Shown: in pieces, positions 31,603 to 39,128 of the stretch
How the letters are laid out: every line of letters starts with the position of its first letter
Numbering within the stretch: the stretch's first letter is position 1
Translations under genes and position numbers: made by a program
Assembly: GCA_913062575.1 (NCBI GenBank)
Contig: CAJXVT010000016.1
Coordinates: 1 to 46,866 of the forward strand
Source: an uncultured Flavobacteriaceae bacterium
GTDB lineage: Bacteria; Bacteroidota; Bacteroidia; Flavobacteriales; Flavobacteriaceae
DNA: 46,866 nt
Direction of reading: 5' to 3'
The notes under the pieces: generated by a model
Told to the model about the DNA's origin: nothing
Database searches by the model: none
What the model saw: the letters and a program-made list of their open reading frames with translations, nothing else

Positions 31603-32598
31603 ATGGGAGCAACTATTGCTGCAAAGACTGACAAAAAAGCTACTTGGAGTGGAGGCGGAGAAAAGCCTTTTGGAGCTAGCTACGGAAAAATGATGATGTG
31701 GTTTTTTATCGTATCAGATGCATTAACTTTTTCTGGTTTTTTGGCCGCTTACGGTTTAACAAGATTTAAATTTATTGATTCTTGGCCAATTGCCGATGAG
31801 GTATTTACTCACTTTCCATTTTTACACGGCGTACATGCACCAATGTACTATGTAGCATTAATGACATTTATTTTAATCTTTTCTTCTGTGACGATGGTTT
31901 TAGCAGTAGATGCAGGTCATCAAATGAAGAAAAAGAAAGTAGCTTGGTATATGTTATTTACCATTATTGGTGGTATTATATTCTTAGGTTCTCAGGCCTG
32001 GGAATGGAAAAACTTTATCAAAGGTTCTTATGGAGCTGTTCAAACAAAAGATGGTAAAATCTTACAGTTTGTAAAAGACGATGGACATGGAGCAATGCAT
32101 CAAATAGCCTTGACTGATTTTGTAGTTGGAGAAAAAGGAGATAGAGTTGCACATACTAGAAAGAATGGTTTATGGTTTGAAAGTGGTGAAACATTGTCAA
32201 CCTATTCATTAAATCAAGTTGTAAACTCATACAGTCATGATGCTTCTGTTCAAATTAGAATAGAGAAAATAGATCCTGCTACCAAACAAAAAATAATACT
32301 TTCTAGAGAAGAAGGTTCTGCTTATTTATTAAAAGCGAAACAAGTAGTAGAGGGAGCAGATCTTCAAGTAAACGAATATGGAAATCCAATTTTTGCAGAT
32401 TTCTTTTTCTTTATTACAGGTTTTCACGGATTTCACGTATTTACGGGAGTATTGATTAATATCATTATCTTCTTTAATGTAATCATAGGGACCTATGAGC
32501 GAAGAGGACATTACGAAATGGTTGAGAAAGTAGGGTTATATTGGCACTTTGTAGATTTAGTTTGGGTATTTGTATTCACATTCTTCTACTTAGTATAA
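31603..32598 (+). CDS. ctaE: Cytochrome c oxidase subunit III (long form with insert)
   Basis: 331-residue subunit III. Helices 1-3 fall within residues ~28-135 (KMMMWFFIVSDALTFSGFLA, YYVALMTFILIFSSVTMVL, ...FLGSQAWEWKNFI). A hydrophilic block of about 120 residues follows (141-~262), then the final helices: FADFFFFITGFHGFHVFTGV and KVGLYWHFVDLVWVFVFTFF with the conserved E/H/W positions. The insert is unlike anything in mitochondrial subunit III and has mixed charge; similar inserts occur in Bacteroidota, from memory. Its function is unknown. Next gene after 20 bases. Confidence 0.92.
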   Translation: MGATIAAKTDKKATWSGGGEKPFGASYGKMMMWFFIVSDALTFSGFLAAYGLTRFKFIDSWPIADEVFTHFPFLHGVHAPMYYVALMTFILIFSSVTMVLAVDAGHQMKKKKVAWYMLFTIIGGIIFLGSQAWEWKNFIKGSYGAVQTKDGKILQFVKDDGHGAMHQIALTDFVVGEKGDRVAHTRKNGLWFESGETLSTYSLNQVVNSYSHDASVQIRIEKIDPATKQKIILSREEGSAYLLKAKQVVEGADLQVNEYGNPIFADFFFFITGFHGFHVFTGVLINIIIFFNVIIGTYERRGHYEMVEKVGLYWHFVDLVWVFVFTFFYLV

Positions 32599-32618
32599 TT
32601 TAAAATAACAGACAAAAC

Positions 32619-32960
32619 ATGGCACACGCACACGAATCAAATACAGGTAGAATCTGGAAAGTTTTTGGAATTTTATCTTTAATAACTATAGTAGAAGTAG
32701 GTTTTGGTATTGTTAAACCAGCATCATTACACTTGACTAGCTTTTTAGGAACAAGCCCATTAAATTGGATTTTCATCATTTTAACCCTTGCTAAAGCGTA
32801 TGGGATTACATGGGCATTTATGCATATGGAAGGTGAAAAAAAATGGTTTAGACGCTCTGTTGTTTGGACAGCCGTATTCTTAATCAGTTACCTTGTAACA
32901 TTACTTTTAATAGAAGGTGATTATTTATACTCTACATTGGCACCACTTGTAAAATGGTAA
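32619..32960 (+). CDS. ctaF: Cytochrome c oxidase subunit IV family protein
   Basis: 113-residue protein with three hydrophobic segments after a His-rich start (MAHAHESNTGR). The central TWAFMHMEGEKKWFRRSV fits the bacterial subunit IV (CtaF/CyoD-like) plan, where a short loop separates helices 2 and 3. It is an accessory structural subunit that aids assembly of subunit I. It closes the structural part of the operon, since a strong terminator starts 16 bases later. Confidence 0.88.
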   Translation: MAHAHESNTGRIWKVFGILSLITIVEVGFGIVKPASLHLTSFLGTSPLNWIFIILTLAKAYGITWAFMHMEGEKKWFRRSVVWTAVFLISYLVTLLLIEGDYLYSTLAPLVKW

Positions 32961-32975
32961 TTAAATAAAATATAT

Positions 32976-33002
32976 AAGGTGGTTTTTACCACCTTTTTTT
33001 TT
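32976..33002 (+). terminator. Terminator after subunit IV gene
   Basis: Stem AAGGTGG (32976-32982), six-base loop, CCACCTT (32989-32995), T's 32994-33002. It separates the structural genes from the assembly genes, which begin only 5 bases further on, so some read-through is likely. Confidence 0.85.
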
Positions 33003-33007
33003 GCATC

Positions 33008-33655
33008 ATGGAGAAAAACAAAATCAAAAAAGGATTCATTTTATCGGTACTCTTTTTAGGCCCATTAATTTTTTATATTTTCCTTTCATTAGGTATTTAC
33101 AATCATGCTAATTTACCAATACTTACAGAAAAAGTAGAAAACATTAAAGGAGATGTTTCCTTTAAAGATCATTTTTCTGTTGTGAGTTTCTTAGGTTCTG
33201 ACTTTGATAAAAACAAAGGAAGACTTTTTAACTTGAACGAAGTTATCTATAAAAGATATAGAAAAAGCCTTTATTTTCAATCGGTTTTGATTTGCCCAAA
33301 AGGAAGCGAGCCTGAGGTTGAATCTTTAAAAAAGAAGTTAAGAACTTATACAGATATCCAGAATTGGAAATTTGTTTTTATGGATGCAAATGAAATTAAA
33401 GCAGTTTTCAATAGTTTCGATTCACCATATACAATCCATCCAAATTTAAGTTCAGAATACACATTTATTATTGATAGAGAACTGCGTTTAAGAGGACGTA
33501 AAGATGATGAAGACACAGACAATGGAAGATTGTATGGTTACAATATGAATTCTGTTAATGATTTAAAAAATAAGATGAAAAAGGATATAGAAATCATTTA
33601 TTATCAACTTAAAAAATCATTAGAAAAGGAAAAACGCCGCAAACGAAAAATATAA
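33008..33655 (+). CDS. Membrane-anchored SCO-like protein without the copper cysteines
   Basis: 215 residues. One N-terminal helix (KKGFILSVLFLGPLIFYIFL). The rest is a thioredoxin-fold-like domain: FKDHFSVVSFLGSDFDKNKG, then YFQSVLICPKGSEPEVESL, TFIIDRELRLRGR and a long basic helical tail (EKEKRRKRKI). The layout parallels the SCO1 gene that follows, but the CxxxC copper site is replaced by no cysteine pair; only one cysteine is seen. It may be an inactive SCO paralogue helping CuA assembly. That relation is inference from fold pattern and position; sequence similarity is weak. Confidence 0.65.
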   Translation: MEKNKIKKGFILSVLFLGPLIFYIFLSLGIYNHANLPILTEKVENIKGDVSFKDHFSVVSFLGSDFDKNKGRLFNLNEVIYKRYRKSLYFQSVLICPKGSEPEVESLKKKLRTYTDIQNWKFVFMDANEIKAVFNSFDSPYTIHPNLSSEYTFIIDRELRLRGRKDDEDTDNGRLYGYNMNSVNDLKNKMKKDIEIIYYQLKKSLEKEKRRKRKI

Positions 33656-33659
33656 AGCA

Positions 33660-34304
33660 ATGAGCAAAAAGTATTCATATATAGGAATTTCATTCATCAT
33701 TTTAATTTTTGGGATTTACGTGGTTCCGAAAGTGGTAAAGAGGTTTCAAAAAGCAGATTTAGTTACTTTCAATAAAGTTCCAGATTTTGAGTTTATAAAC
33801 CAGAATGGAAATAAGATCACGAATAAAAATTTTGAAGGAAAAGTATATGTCGTAGAATTCTTTTTCACAACCTGTCCATCTATTTGTCCTATTATGAATA
33901 GAAAAATGATTGATGTACAAAATGAATTTTACGGAAACCCAAATTTCGGAATTGCATCTATTTCTATTACTCCAGATATAGACACACCAGAAATTTTAAA
34001 GCAATATAGAAAAGACCACAATATTGAGAGTAGAAACTGGCATATGTTAACTGGTAAAAGTCAAGAAGTAGTCTATACCTTATCCAACAAAGGGTTTAAG
34101 TTATTTGCTGGTAATGGAGATGGAGATCATGGTGGTTTTGAACATTCAGGTTTGTTCGCTTTGGTTGATAAGCAAGGAAACATAAGATCAAGAAAAGATA
34201 CGCATGGAAATCCAATAATGTACTACAGAGCATTAGAAGAAAATACGTTTCCAGATCAAATAAAAGAGTTGAAAGAAGATATTAAGTTATTGTTAAATGA
34301 ATAA
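33660..34304 (+). CDS. SCO family copper chaperone for the CuA site
   Basis: 214-residue membrane-anchored protein. An N-terminal helix is followed by a thioredoxin-like domain with TTCPSICPIMN, the C72-x3-C76 copper-binding pair, and H162 in FEHSGLFALVDKQG, the third ligand. It inserts copper into or reduces the CuA centre of cytochrome c oxidase subunit II. It ends by overlapping the next gene by 8 bases, and it starts 5 bases after the cysteine-less relative. Confidence 0.93.
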   Translation: MSKKYSYIGISFIILIFGIYVVPKVVKRFQKADLVTFNKVPDFEFINQNGNKITNKNFEGKVYVVEFFFTTCPSICPIMNRKMIDVQNEFYGNPNFGIASISITPDIDTPEILKQYRKDHNIESRNWHMLTGKSQEVVYTLSNKGFKLFAGNGDGDHGGFEHSGLFALVDKQGNIRSRKDTHGNPIMYYRALEENTFPDQIKELKEDIKLLLNE

Positions 34305-34842
34305 AGATATTTCAAGTCAAGAAAAAAAATACAACAGAATAATTACAATTTTATCTATAGTTATTCCAGTAGCAGTTGCAGGATTGTTTGGTGTAAATTT
34401 ACAGAAATTAGGTTTTGATGTTGAACCATTATCCTTTTTACCTCCAATTTATGCATCAATTAACGGATTAACTGCTGTGCTTTTAGTTTTGGCAGTTGTT
34501 GCAATTAAAAAAGGAAATAGAAAAGTTCACGAACAATTAAACACTTCTGCAATTATATGTTCTGTCGTTTTCTTGTTTATGTACATTGCTTATCATATGA
34601 CCTCAGAGTCAACCAAATTTGGTGGAGAAGGAGTTATTAAATATATCTATTACTTTATTTTAATTTCTCACATCCTATTATCAATAGTTGTAATTCCGTT
34701 TGTACTCATAACTTTTGTTAGAGCCAAGTTAGGAAAGTTTACAGCGCATAAAAAAATCGCAAAAATCACTTTTCCTTTATGGTTATATGTCGCTGTTACC
34801 GGTGTTGTAGTTTATTTAATGATCTCTCCTTATTATAATTAA
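34297..34842 (+). CDS. DUF420 membrane protein, likely oxidase assembly factor (CtaM-like)
   Basis: 181-residue polytopic protein with about five helices. Family traits include LPPIYASINGLTAVLLVLA, CSVVFLFMYIAYHMTSE (with its histidine), a LILSHILLSI-like helix with histidine, and KIAKITFPLWLYVAVTGVVVY. DUF420 includes CtaM, needed for caa3/aa3 oxidase maturation in Bacillus. The role here follows from that plus placement between SCO and the small CxxC gene. The start overlaps sco by 8 bases; the stop overlaps the next start (TAATG). Confidence 0.87.
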   Translation: MNKDISSQEKKYNRIITILSIVIPVAVAGLFGVNLQKLGFDVEPLSFLPPIYASINGLTAVLLVLAVVAIKKGNRKVHEQLNTSAIICSVVFLFMYIAYHMTSESTKFGGEGVIKYIYYFILISHILLSIVVIPFVLITFVRAKLGKFTAHKKIAKITFPLWLYVAVTGVVVYLMISPYYN

Positions 34843-35057
34843 TGATGAAAAAAAATATTGCATTACTACTAGTTCTATTTTTTGTTTTAGATTCCAATGC
34901 GCAATGCGCAATGTGTAAAGCTGTGGTTGAAAATGGAGGACTAGATATGGCAGAAGGTATTAACTCTGGAATTACATACCTAATGCTCTTTCCCTATCTA
35001 CTTGTTGCTATTTTAGGATACGTTTTATTTCGATATAAAAAGAGACTTAAAAATTAA
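34842..35057 (+). CDS. Small exported/membrane protein with a CxxC motif
   Basis: 71 residues. A signal-like segment (MMKKNIALLLVLFFVLDSNA) is followed by QCAMCKAVVENGG, a CxxC pair placed at the periplasmic side, then a helix (YLMLFPYLLVAILGYVLF) and a basic cytoplasmic end. I recall no characterised family; a metal-transfer or redox role for oxidase assembly fits the position after DUF420 and sco but is inference. Translational overlap with DUF420 (TAATG) argues it is a real gene. Two start ATGs, 34842 and 34845. Confidence 0.72.
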   Translation: MMKKNIALLLVLFFVLDSNAQCAMCKAVVENGGLDMAEGINSGITYLMLFPYLLVAILGYVLFRYKKRLKN

Positions 35058-35128
35058 CACTTGAATAAGATAAAAAAAATGTAACATATTCTATCTTTAT
35101 TCGTCATATGTACAATGTTGAATAGAAT

Positions 35129-35157
35129 AGTGTTCGATATTAATCACAAGTGTTCGA
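35129..35157 (+). promoter_or_regulatory. Phased direct repeat, candidate operator upstream of tolC
   Basis: AGTGTTCGA occurs twice, at 35129-35137 and 35149-35157, exactly 20 bases apart (about two helical turns), within the 230-base gap before tolC. Such spacing suits a regulator bound to one face of DNA. The protein that would bind is unknown. The rest of the gap contains no gene I can support. Confidence 0.45.
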
Positions 35158-35287
35158 AATCAAACAGTTATAAAAAAAGAAAATTTAGGTAACTAGCTGG
35201 TAAACAATCGCTCATAATTTTTTTTGTTTTGGCGCATTGTTTGTGTTTAATAAAAAAGATAAAATAAAAACTAACAAAATTTAATAA

Positions 35288-36622
35288 ATGAAAATTAAGG
35301 TCTTAGTAATAATTGCATTAGTAGCTTTTTCTTTTTCTGGAGTTTCTCAAAAAAAATGGGAATTGAAAGAAGCAGTAGAATATGCAGTACAGAATAACAT
35401 AACAATCAAACAATCTGCATTAAATCTTGAATCTTTAGAGCAAGATGTAGTTGGTGCAAAAGGGAGTTTTTTACCAAACTTAAATGCTTCGTCAGGAGCT
35501 AATTTAAGTTTTGGTTCTACAATTGACCCAGTGACTAATGGAAGAATCTCTTCAACTAATTTTAGCTCTTCTTATAATTTAAATAGTGGAGTTACAGTAT
35601 TTAATGGCTACAGACTGTTAAACTCTTACAAGCTTTCTAAGCTAGGAGTGATGGGAAGTAAATTAGATCTTCAAAAAATTATTGATGATATTTCTTTAAA
35701 CGTAGTAAACTCATACTTAAACATTTTATTTGCTAAAGAAAATTTAACTGTATCAAAAGTACAGGCAGAGATTAGTAAAAAACAAATAGAAGTTGTACAA
35801 AACCAAGTAGATGCAGGAACTAAGGCTAGAGGAGAGTTATTAAACTCAAAATCTACCTATGCAAGTGATTTACAAAATGTAGTTTCTTTAGAAAACACAT
35901 TAAATTTAGCCTTGTTACAGTTGGCACAATTATTACAATTAGATCCAACAAATTTTGATGTAGCTACAATAAATGTAGGAGCTCCTTCTGCGTCTCTTTT
36001 ATTTAAAGATCCAACTACTATTTATAAAAAAGCAGTAGAGACAAGACCAGAAATTACAAAAGAAAAATTAAACATCAAGCAATCAGATTTAAATATTGAT
36101 ATCGCAAAAAGTGGTTTTTTACCAACATTATCAGCATCAGCAAGTGCAGGAACAAACTTTAGCCATAGATATACTTTAATTCAAGGTTACCCTGGAAATG
36201 ACTACTTTTTTAACCAGCTAAATGATAACTTTGGTTATGGAGTTGGGCTATCATTAAGTATTCCGATTTTTAATAAATTTCAAAATAAGGTAAATCTTAG
36301 TAAAGCAATAATTAGTAAAGAGAAGAGTGAGCTTTCTTTAGAGAGCGCAAAATTAAATTTACAACAAACAATACAAAGAGCTTTCTTAGACGCTAAAGCA
36401 GCTTTAAAAAGCTACGAAGCATCAAAATCTTCATTAGAAGCGCAACAGGAAGCTTTTAAAAATGCACAAGAAAGATATAATTTTGGAGCAATGACTTTAT
36501 TTGAGTTTGATCAAGTAAGAAATCGCTTGGTAAATGCAGAATCAACTTTGATTAGATCTAAATATGATTATGTATTTAAAACCAAAGTATTGAAATTCTA
36601 TTATGGAGAATCAATTTTTTAG
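35288..36622 (+). CDS. TolC family outer-membrane efflux protein
   Basis: 444-residue outer-membrane factor. The signal peptide is MKIKVLVIIALVAFSFSGVS. Two tandem TolC repeats follow, each starting with coiled-coil helix pairs: WELKEAVEYAVQNNITIKQS with SLNVVNSYLNILFAKENLTV, then KAVETRPEITKEKLNIKQSD with LNLQQTIQRAFLDAKAALKS. The end YFGAMTLFEFDQVRNRLVNA-type segment is typical. It forms the exit duct for RND or ABC exporters and type I secretion. No membrane fusion protein or pump is next to it, so its partner is encoded elsewhere. A bidirectional terminator closes the unit 19 bases later. Confidence 0.92.
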   Translation: MKIKVLVIIALVAFSFSGVSQKKWELKEAVEYAVQNNITIKQSALNLESLEQDVVGAKGSFLPNLNASSGANLSFGSTIDPVTNGRISSTNFSSSYNLNSGVTVFNGYRLLNSYKLSKLGVMGSKLDLQKIIDDISLNVVNSYLNILFAKENLTVSKVQAEISKKQIEVVQNQVDAGTKARGELLNSKSTYASDLQNVVSLENTLNLALLQLAQLLQLDPTNFDVATINVGAPSASLLFKDPTTIYKKAVETRPEITKEKLNIKQSDLNIDIAKSGFLPTLSASASAGTNFSHRYTLIQGYPGNDYFFNQLNDNFGYGVGLSLSIPIFNKFQNKVNLSKAIISKEKSELSLESAKLNLQQTIQRAFLDAKAALKSYEASKSSLEAQQEAFKNAQERYNFGAMTLFEFDQVRNRLVNAESTLIRSKYDYVFKTKVLKFYYGESIF

Positions 36623-36640
36623 TACCCTCAAAAATTAGAT

Positions 36641-36685
36641 AAAAACAAAAACCTCTGAGAAATATTCTCAGAGGTTTTTGTTTTT
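36641..36685. terminator. Bidirectional terminator between tolC and the beta-lactamase-fold gene
   Basis: Perfect 20-base arms (36641-36660 and 36666-36685) with loop AATAT: core ACCTCTGAGA / TCTCAGAGGT flanked by AAAAAC and GTTTTT. Serves the two converging genes on either side. Confidence 0.95.
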
Positions 36686-36701
36686 ATAAGAAATCATTTT
36701 A

Positions 36702-37898
36702 CTATTTAAAATTATTTAAAACGATGCTCTTTATTTTCTTGTTTAAATACCCCATTGATTTGTAACTGGTATGTTCTAATATTATGACAACTAAATCTTC
36801 ATTTGGATACATCGAAAGTCCAGTACTGAAACCATTCCATTTACCGAAATGGTAAATTACTTTCTCATCATTTTTAGTGTCAATTCTAAAACCAAAACCA
36901 TAAGGTACCTTTCTACCATATTTGGTTTTTCCTTTGGTATACATCATTTCTAATGATTCTTCAGAAATAAGAGTCCCATTATTTAAACCAACGATCCATT
37001 TATGCAAATCTTCATTAGTCGCATAGATGTTTTTATCACCAACAATTGCGTCATTGACAGTACCACCTATTTTAAGATGCCTCCAGCCTCTATACAATCT
37101 ATACCCTTGCAATTGGTTCTCTTTTATGGGATCGTTTTTATAGCTATACACAAAAGAATTGTCCATTTGTAAACGCTCAAAAATGTTAATTCTTACAAAG
37201 TCAGAATAACTCATTTCGGTTATTTTTTCTATGATTGAAGCCAACACAAAATACCCAGTATTTGAATAATCAAAATTTCTTCCTGGTCTAAAAAACATTG
37301 ATGCAGTACTACTAGTTTCAAAAAACTTCATCATCTCTAAATTGCTTGGAGGCTTGCTTTTATTCCACTCATGCTCTGCAACCCAAAAATATTTAGGTAA
37401 GCCAGAGGTATGATTTAATAAATGTTTTATAGTGATATTTTTAAAAGGGAATTTAGGAAAGTATTTAGAAACTGTATCTGTTAATTGCAATTGGTTTCGT
37501 TCAATAAGCATCATAATTGAAGTAGCAGTAAACTGTTTGCTTACAGATGCTAATTGAAAAACAGATTCCTTGTTTAGCGGTTTCTTTTTTCTGAAATCAG
37601 CCATTCCAATTTGATTCTGATACACAATTTTATCATTTTTAGCGACTAAAATTGCACCATGAAAATCATGTCTTTTATTAATCCTTTTAAGTAATGAATC
37701 TAATTTATGATGTACTTTTTTAGTTTCAGAATCTGTAAATCTACCTATAAGGAAAGAGGGTTTATTTTCTATGACACTATCAGTAACTGGTACTGTAGAG
37801 CTTAAATCAGAAGCTGTATTTTCTGTTTTTGTTGAGAGAACAAAACTGCTTAATAATACTATAAAAAAAGCAATAAAGTATTTTAGATATTTTTTCAA
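36702..37898 (-). CDS. Serine hydrolase of the beta-lactamase class C / peptidase S12 fold
   Basis: 398 residues with an N-terminal signal-anchor (MKKYLKYFIAFFIVLLSSFV). Active-site motifs are in order: S118-V-S-K121 (SxxK in FQLASVSKQFTATS), Y211-S-N (YSNTGYFVLASI), and HFGKWNGFSTG (the HxG/KTG position). These belong to the broad family of serine beta-lactamases, carboxypeptidases and esterases. The Bacteroidota members are mostly of unknown substrate. It may trim peptides or esters in the periplasm; no evidence says it inactivates antibiotics. Confidence 0.88.
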   Translation of the reverse strand: MKKYLKYFIAFFIVLLSSFVLSTKTENTASDLSSTVPVTDSVIENKPSFLIGRFTDSETKKVHHKLDSLLKRINKRHDFHGAILVAKNDKIVYQNQIGMADFRKKKPLNKESVFQLASVSKQFTATSIMMLIERNQLQLTDTVSKYFPKFPFKNITIKHLLNHTSGLPKYFWVAEHEWNKSKPPSNLEMMKFFETSSTASMFFRPGRNFDYSNTGYFVLASIIEKITEMSYSDFVRINIFERLQMDNSFVYSYKNDPIKENQLQGYRLYRGWRHLKIGGTVNDAIVGDKNIYATNEDLHKWIVGLNNGTLISEESLEMMYTKGKTKYGRKVPYGFGFRIDTKNDEKVIYHFGKWNGFSTGLSMYPNEDLVVIILEHTSYKSMGYLNKKIKSIVLNNFK

Positions 37899-38015
37899 AT
37901 TATTAATTAATGGGGCTTAATTGCAATAAAAGTACTACGCATTTTGGTTTTTTCAAAACATTTTTATCATTTTAACTATTAATTGTAAACTTTATGTTTT
38001 GTTTGATGCAAAATG

Positions 38016-38023
38016 TATCTTTG
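38016..38023 (+). promoter_or_regulatory. -7 promoter element of tsaB
   Basis: TATCTTTG is an exact TAnnTTTG match. Transcription would start near 38030. Two ATGs of the long open frame (37994, 38009) lie before that, which fixes the tsaB start at the TTG at 38039. TTTG occurs 14 bases upstream, shorter than the usual spacer. Confidence 0.6.
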
Positions 38024-38038
38024 CCAAAAAGCACTCAT

Positions 38039-38713
38039 TTGACCTATATTCTTAACATAGAAACTTCTACAAAAAATTGTTCTGTTAGTATTTCCAAAAA
38101 TGGAGAGTTAATAGCAATTAAAGAATTGAATAATGGAAATTACTCACATGCAGAAGTGTTACATTCATTTATTAATAAAGTGATTGTTTTAGCAGGGATT
38201 TCCATAAACGATTTGTCTGCCGTTGCTGTTAGTAAAGGTCCAGGTTCTTATACAGGTTTAAGAATTGGAGTTTCCGCAGCTAAAGGGTTGTGCTTTTCGC
38301 TAAATATTCCTTTAATATCGATTGATACATTACAATCATTAGCACATTCAATTGCTGAAAAAAAAGGAGTTATTATTCCAATGTTAGATGCTAGAAGAAT
38401 GGAAGTATATTCATCTGTTCTAGATGTGAACTACAAGCAAATAAGAGAAATTAAAGCAGAAATAATTGATGTGAACTCCTTTGCTACATATTTAGAAAAA
38501 GGGAACGTTTATTTTTTAGGAGATGGAGCAGAGAAATGTAAAGAAGTTATTTCGCATACCAATGCTATTTTTGTTGATGAGAAATATCCTTCAGCAAAAG
38601 AAATGTGCTCTTTAGCGTATGATAAATACAAAAAAAACGACATCGAAGATGTCGCTTATTTTGAGCCTTTTTATTTAAAAGATTTTATTGCCGTTCCTCA
38701 GAAAAAGCGTTAA
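38039..38713 (+). CDS. tsaB: tRNA threonylcarbamoyladenosine biosynthesis protein TsaB
   Basis: TsaB partners TsaD and TsaE in making the t6A base of ANN-decoding tRNAs. The product from TTG 38039 is 224 residues, beginning MTYILNIETSTKNCSVSISK, the usual start for Bacteroidota TsaB. Motifs are AVAVSKGPGSYTGLRIGVSA and AAKGLCFSLNIPLISIDTLQ. The end is FYLKDFIAVPQKKR. A longer frame from ATG 37994 is rejected because the promoter lies inside it and the family does not carry the extension. There are no neighbours of the pathway. Confidence 0.93.
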   Translation: MTYILNIETSTKNCSVSISKNGELIAIKELNNGNYSHAEVLHSFINKVIVLAGISINDLSAVAVSKGPGSYTGLRIGVSAAKGLCFSLNIPLISIDTLQSLAHSIAEKKGVIIPMLDARRMEVYSSVLDVNYKQIREIKAEIIDVNSFATYLEKGNVYFLGDGAEKCKEVISHTNAIFVDEKYPSAKEMCSLAYDKYKKNDIEDVAYFEPFYLKDFIAVPQKKR

Positions 38714-38771
38714 ACATTCTTTGGGACTTTAATGTCAATTTATATTTAATTTAATACTGTTTTTCTACCTT

Positions 38772-39128
38772 TTAATTAAACATTATAATTAGAAGAGCTA
38801 ATATTGCAGGAATTGCTTGAACATAAAAGAGTCTGATGTTTTTTGTAGAGTAAGCTCCGTAAATACCTGCAACAATTACACAGCTTAGAAAGAATATACT
38901 TATATCATGACTTTCAATAATAAGTGACCAAATTAATCCAGCGGCTAAAAAACCATTATACAATCCTTGGTTTGCAGCTAGTACTTTTGTTTCTTCTGCA
39001 AATTCTTTAGATTTCAATCCAAAGGTTTTTATGCCTTTTGGTTTTGTCCACAAAAACATTTCTAAGACTAAGAAATATATATGTTCAAAGGCAACGAATC
39101 CTATTAAAAAAAGCATCAGTGTGTTCAT
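38772..39128 (-). CDS. DUF1304 membrane protein
   Basis: 118-residue protein with four helices. The DUF1304 pattern is visible: [20 protein letters not shown] with conserved EH and [17 protein letters not shown], and the last helix with [10 protein letters not shown]. Function unknown. Its start overlaps the stop of the YyaL-like gene (ATGA), so the two are co-translated. Confidence 0.85.
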   Translation of the reverse strand: MNTLMLFLIGFVAFEHIYFLVLEMFLWTKPKGIKTFGLKSKEFAEETKVLAANQGLYNGFLAAGLIWSLIIESHDISIFFLSCVIVAGIYGAYSTKNIRLFYVQAIPAILALLIIMFN

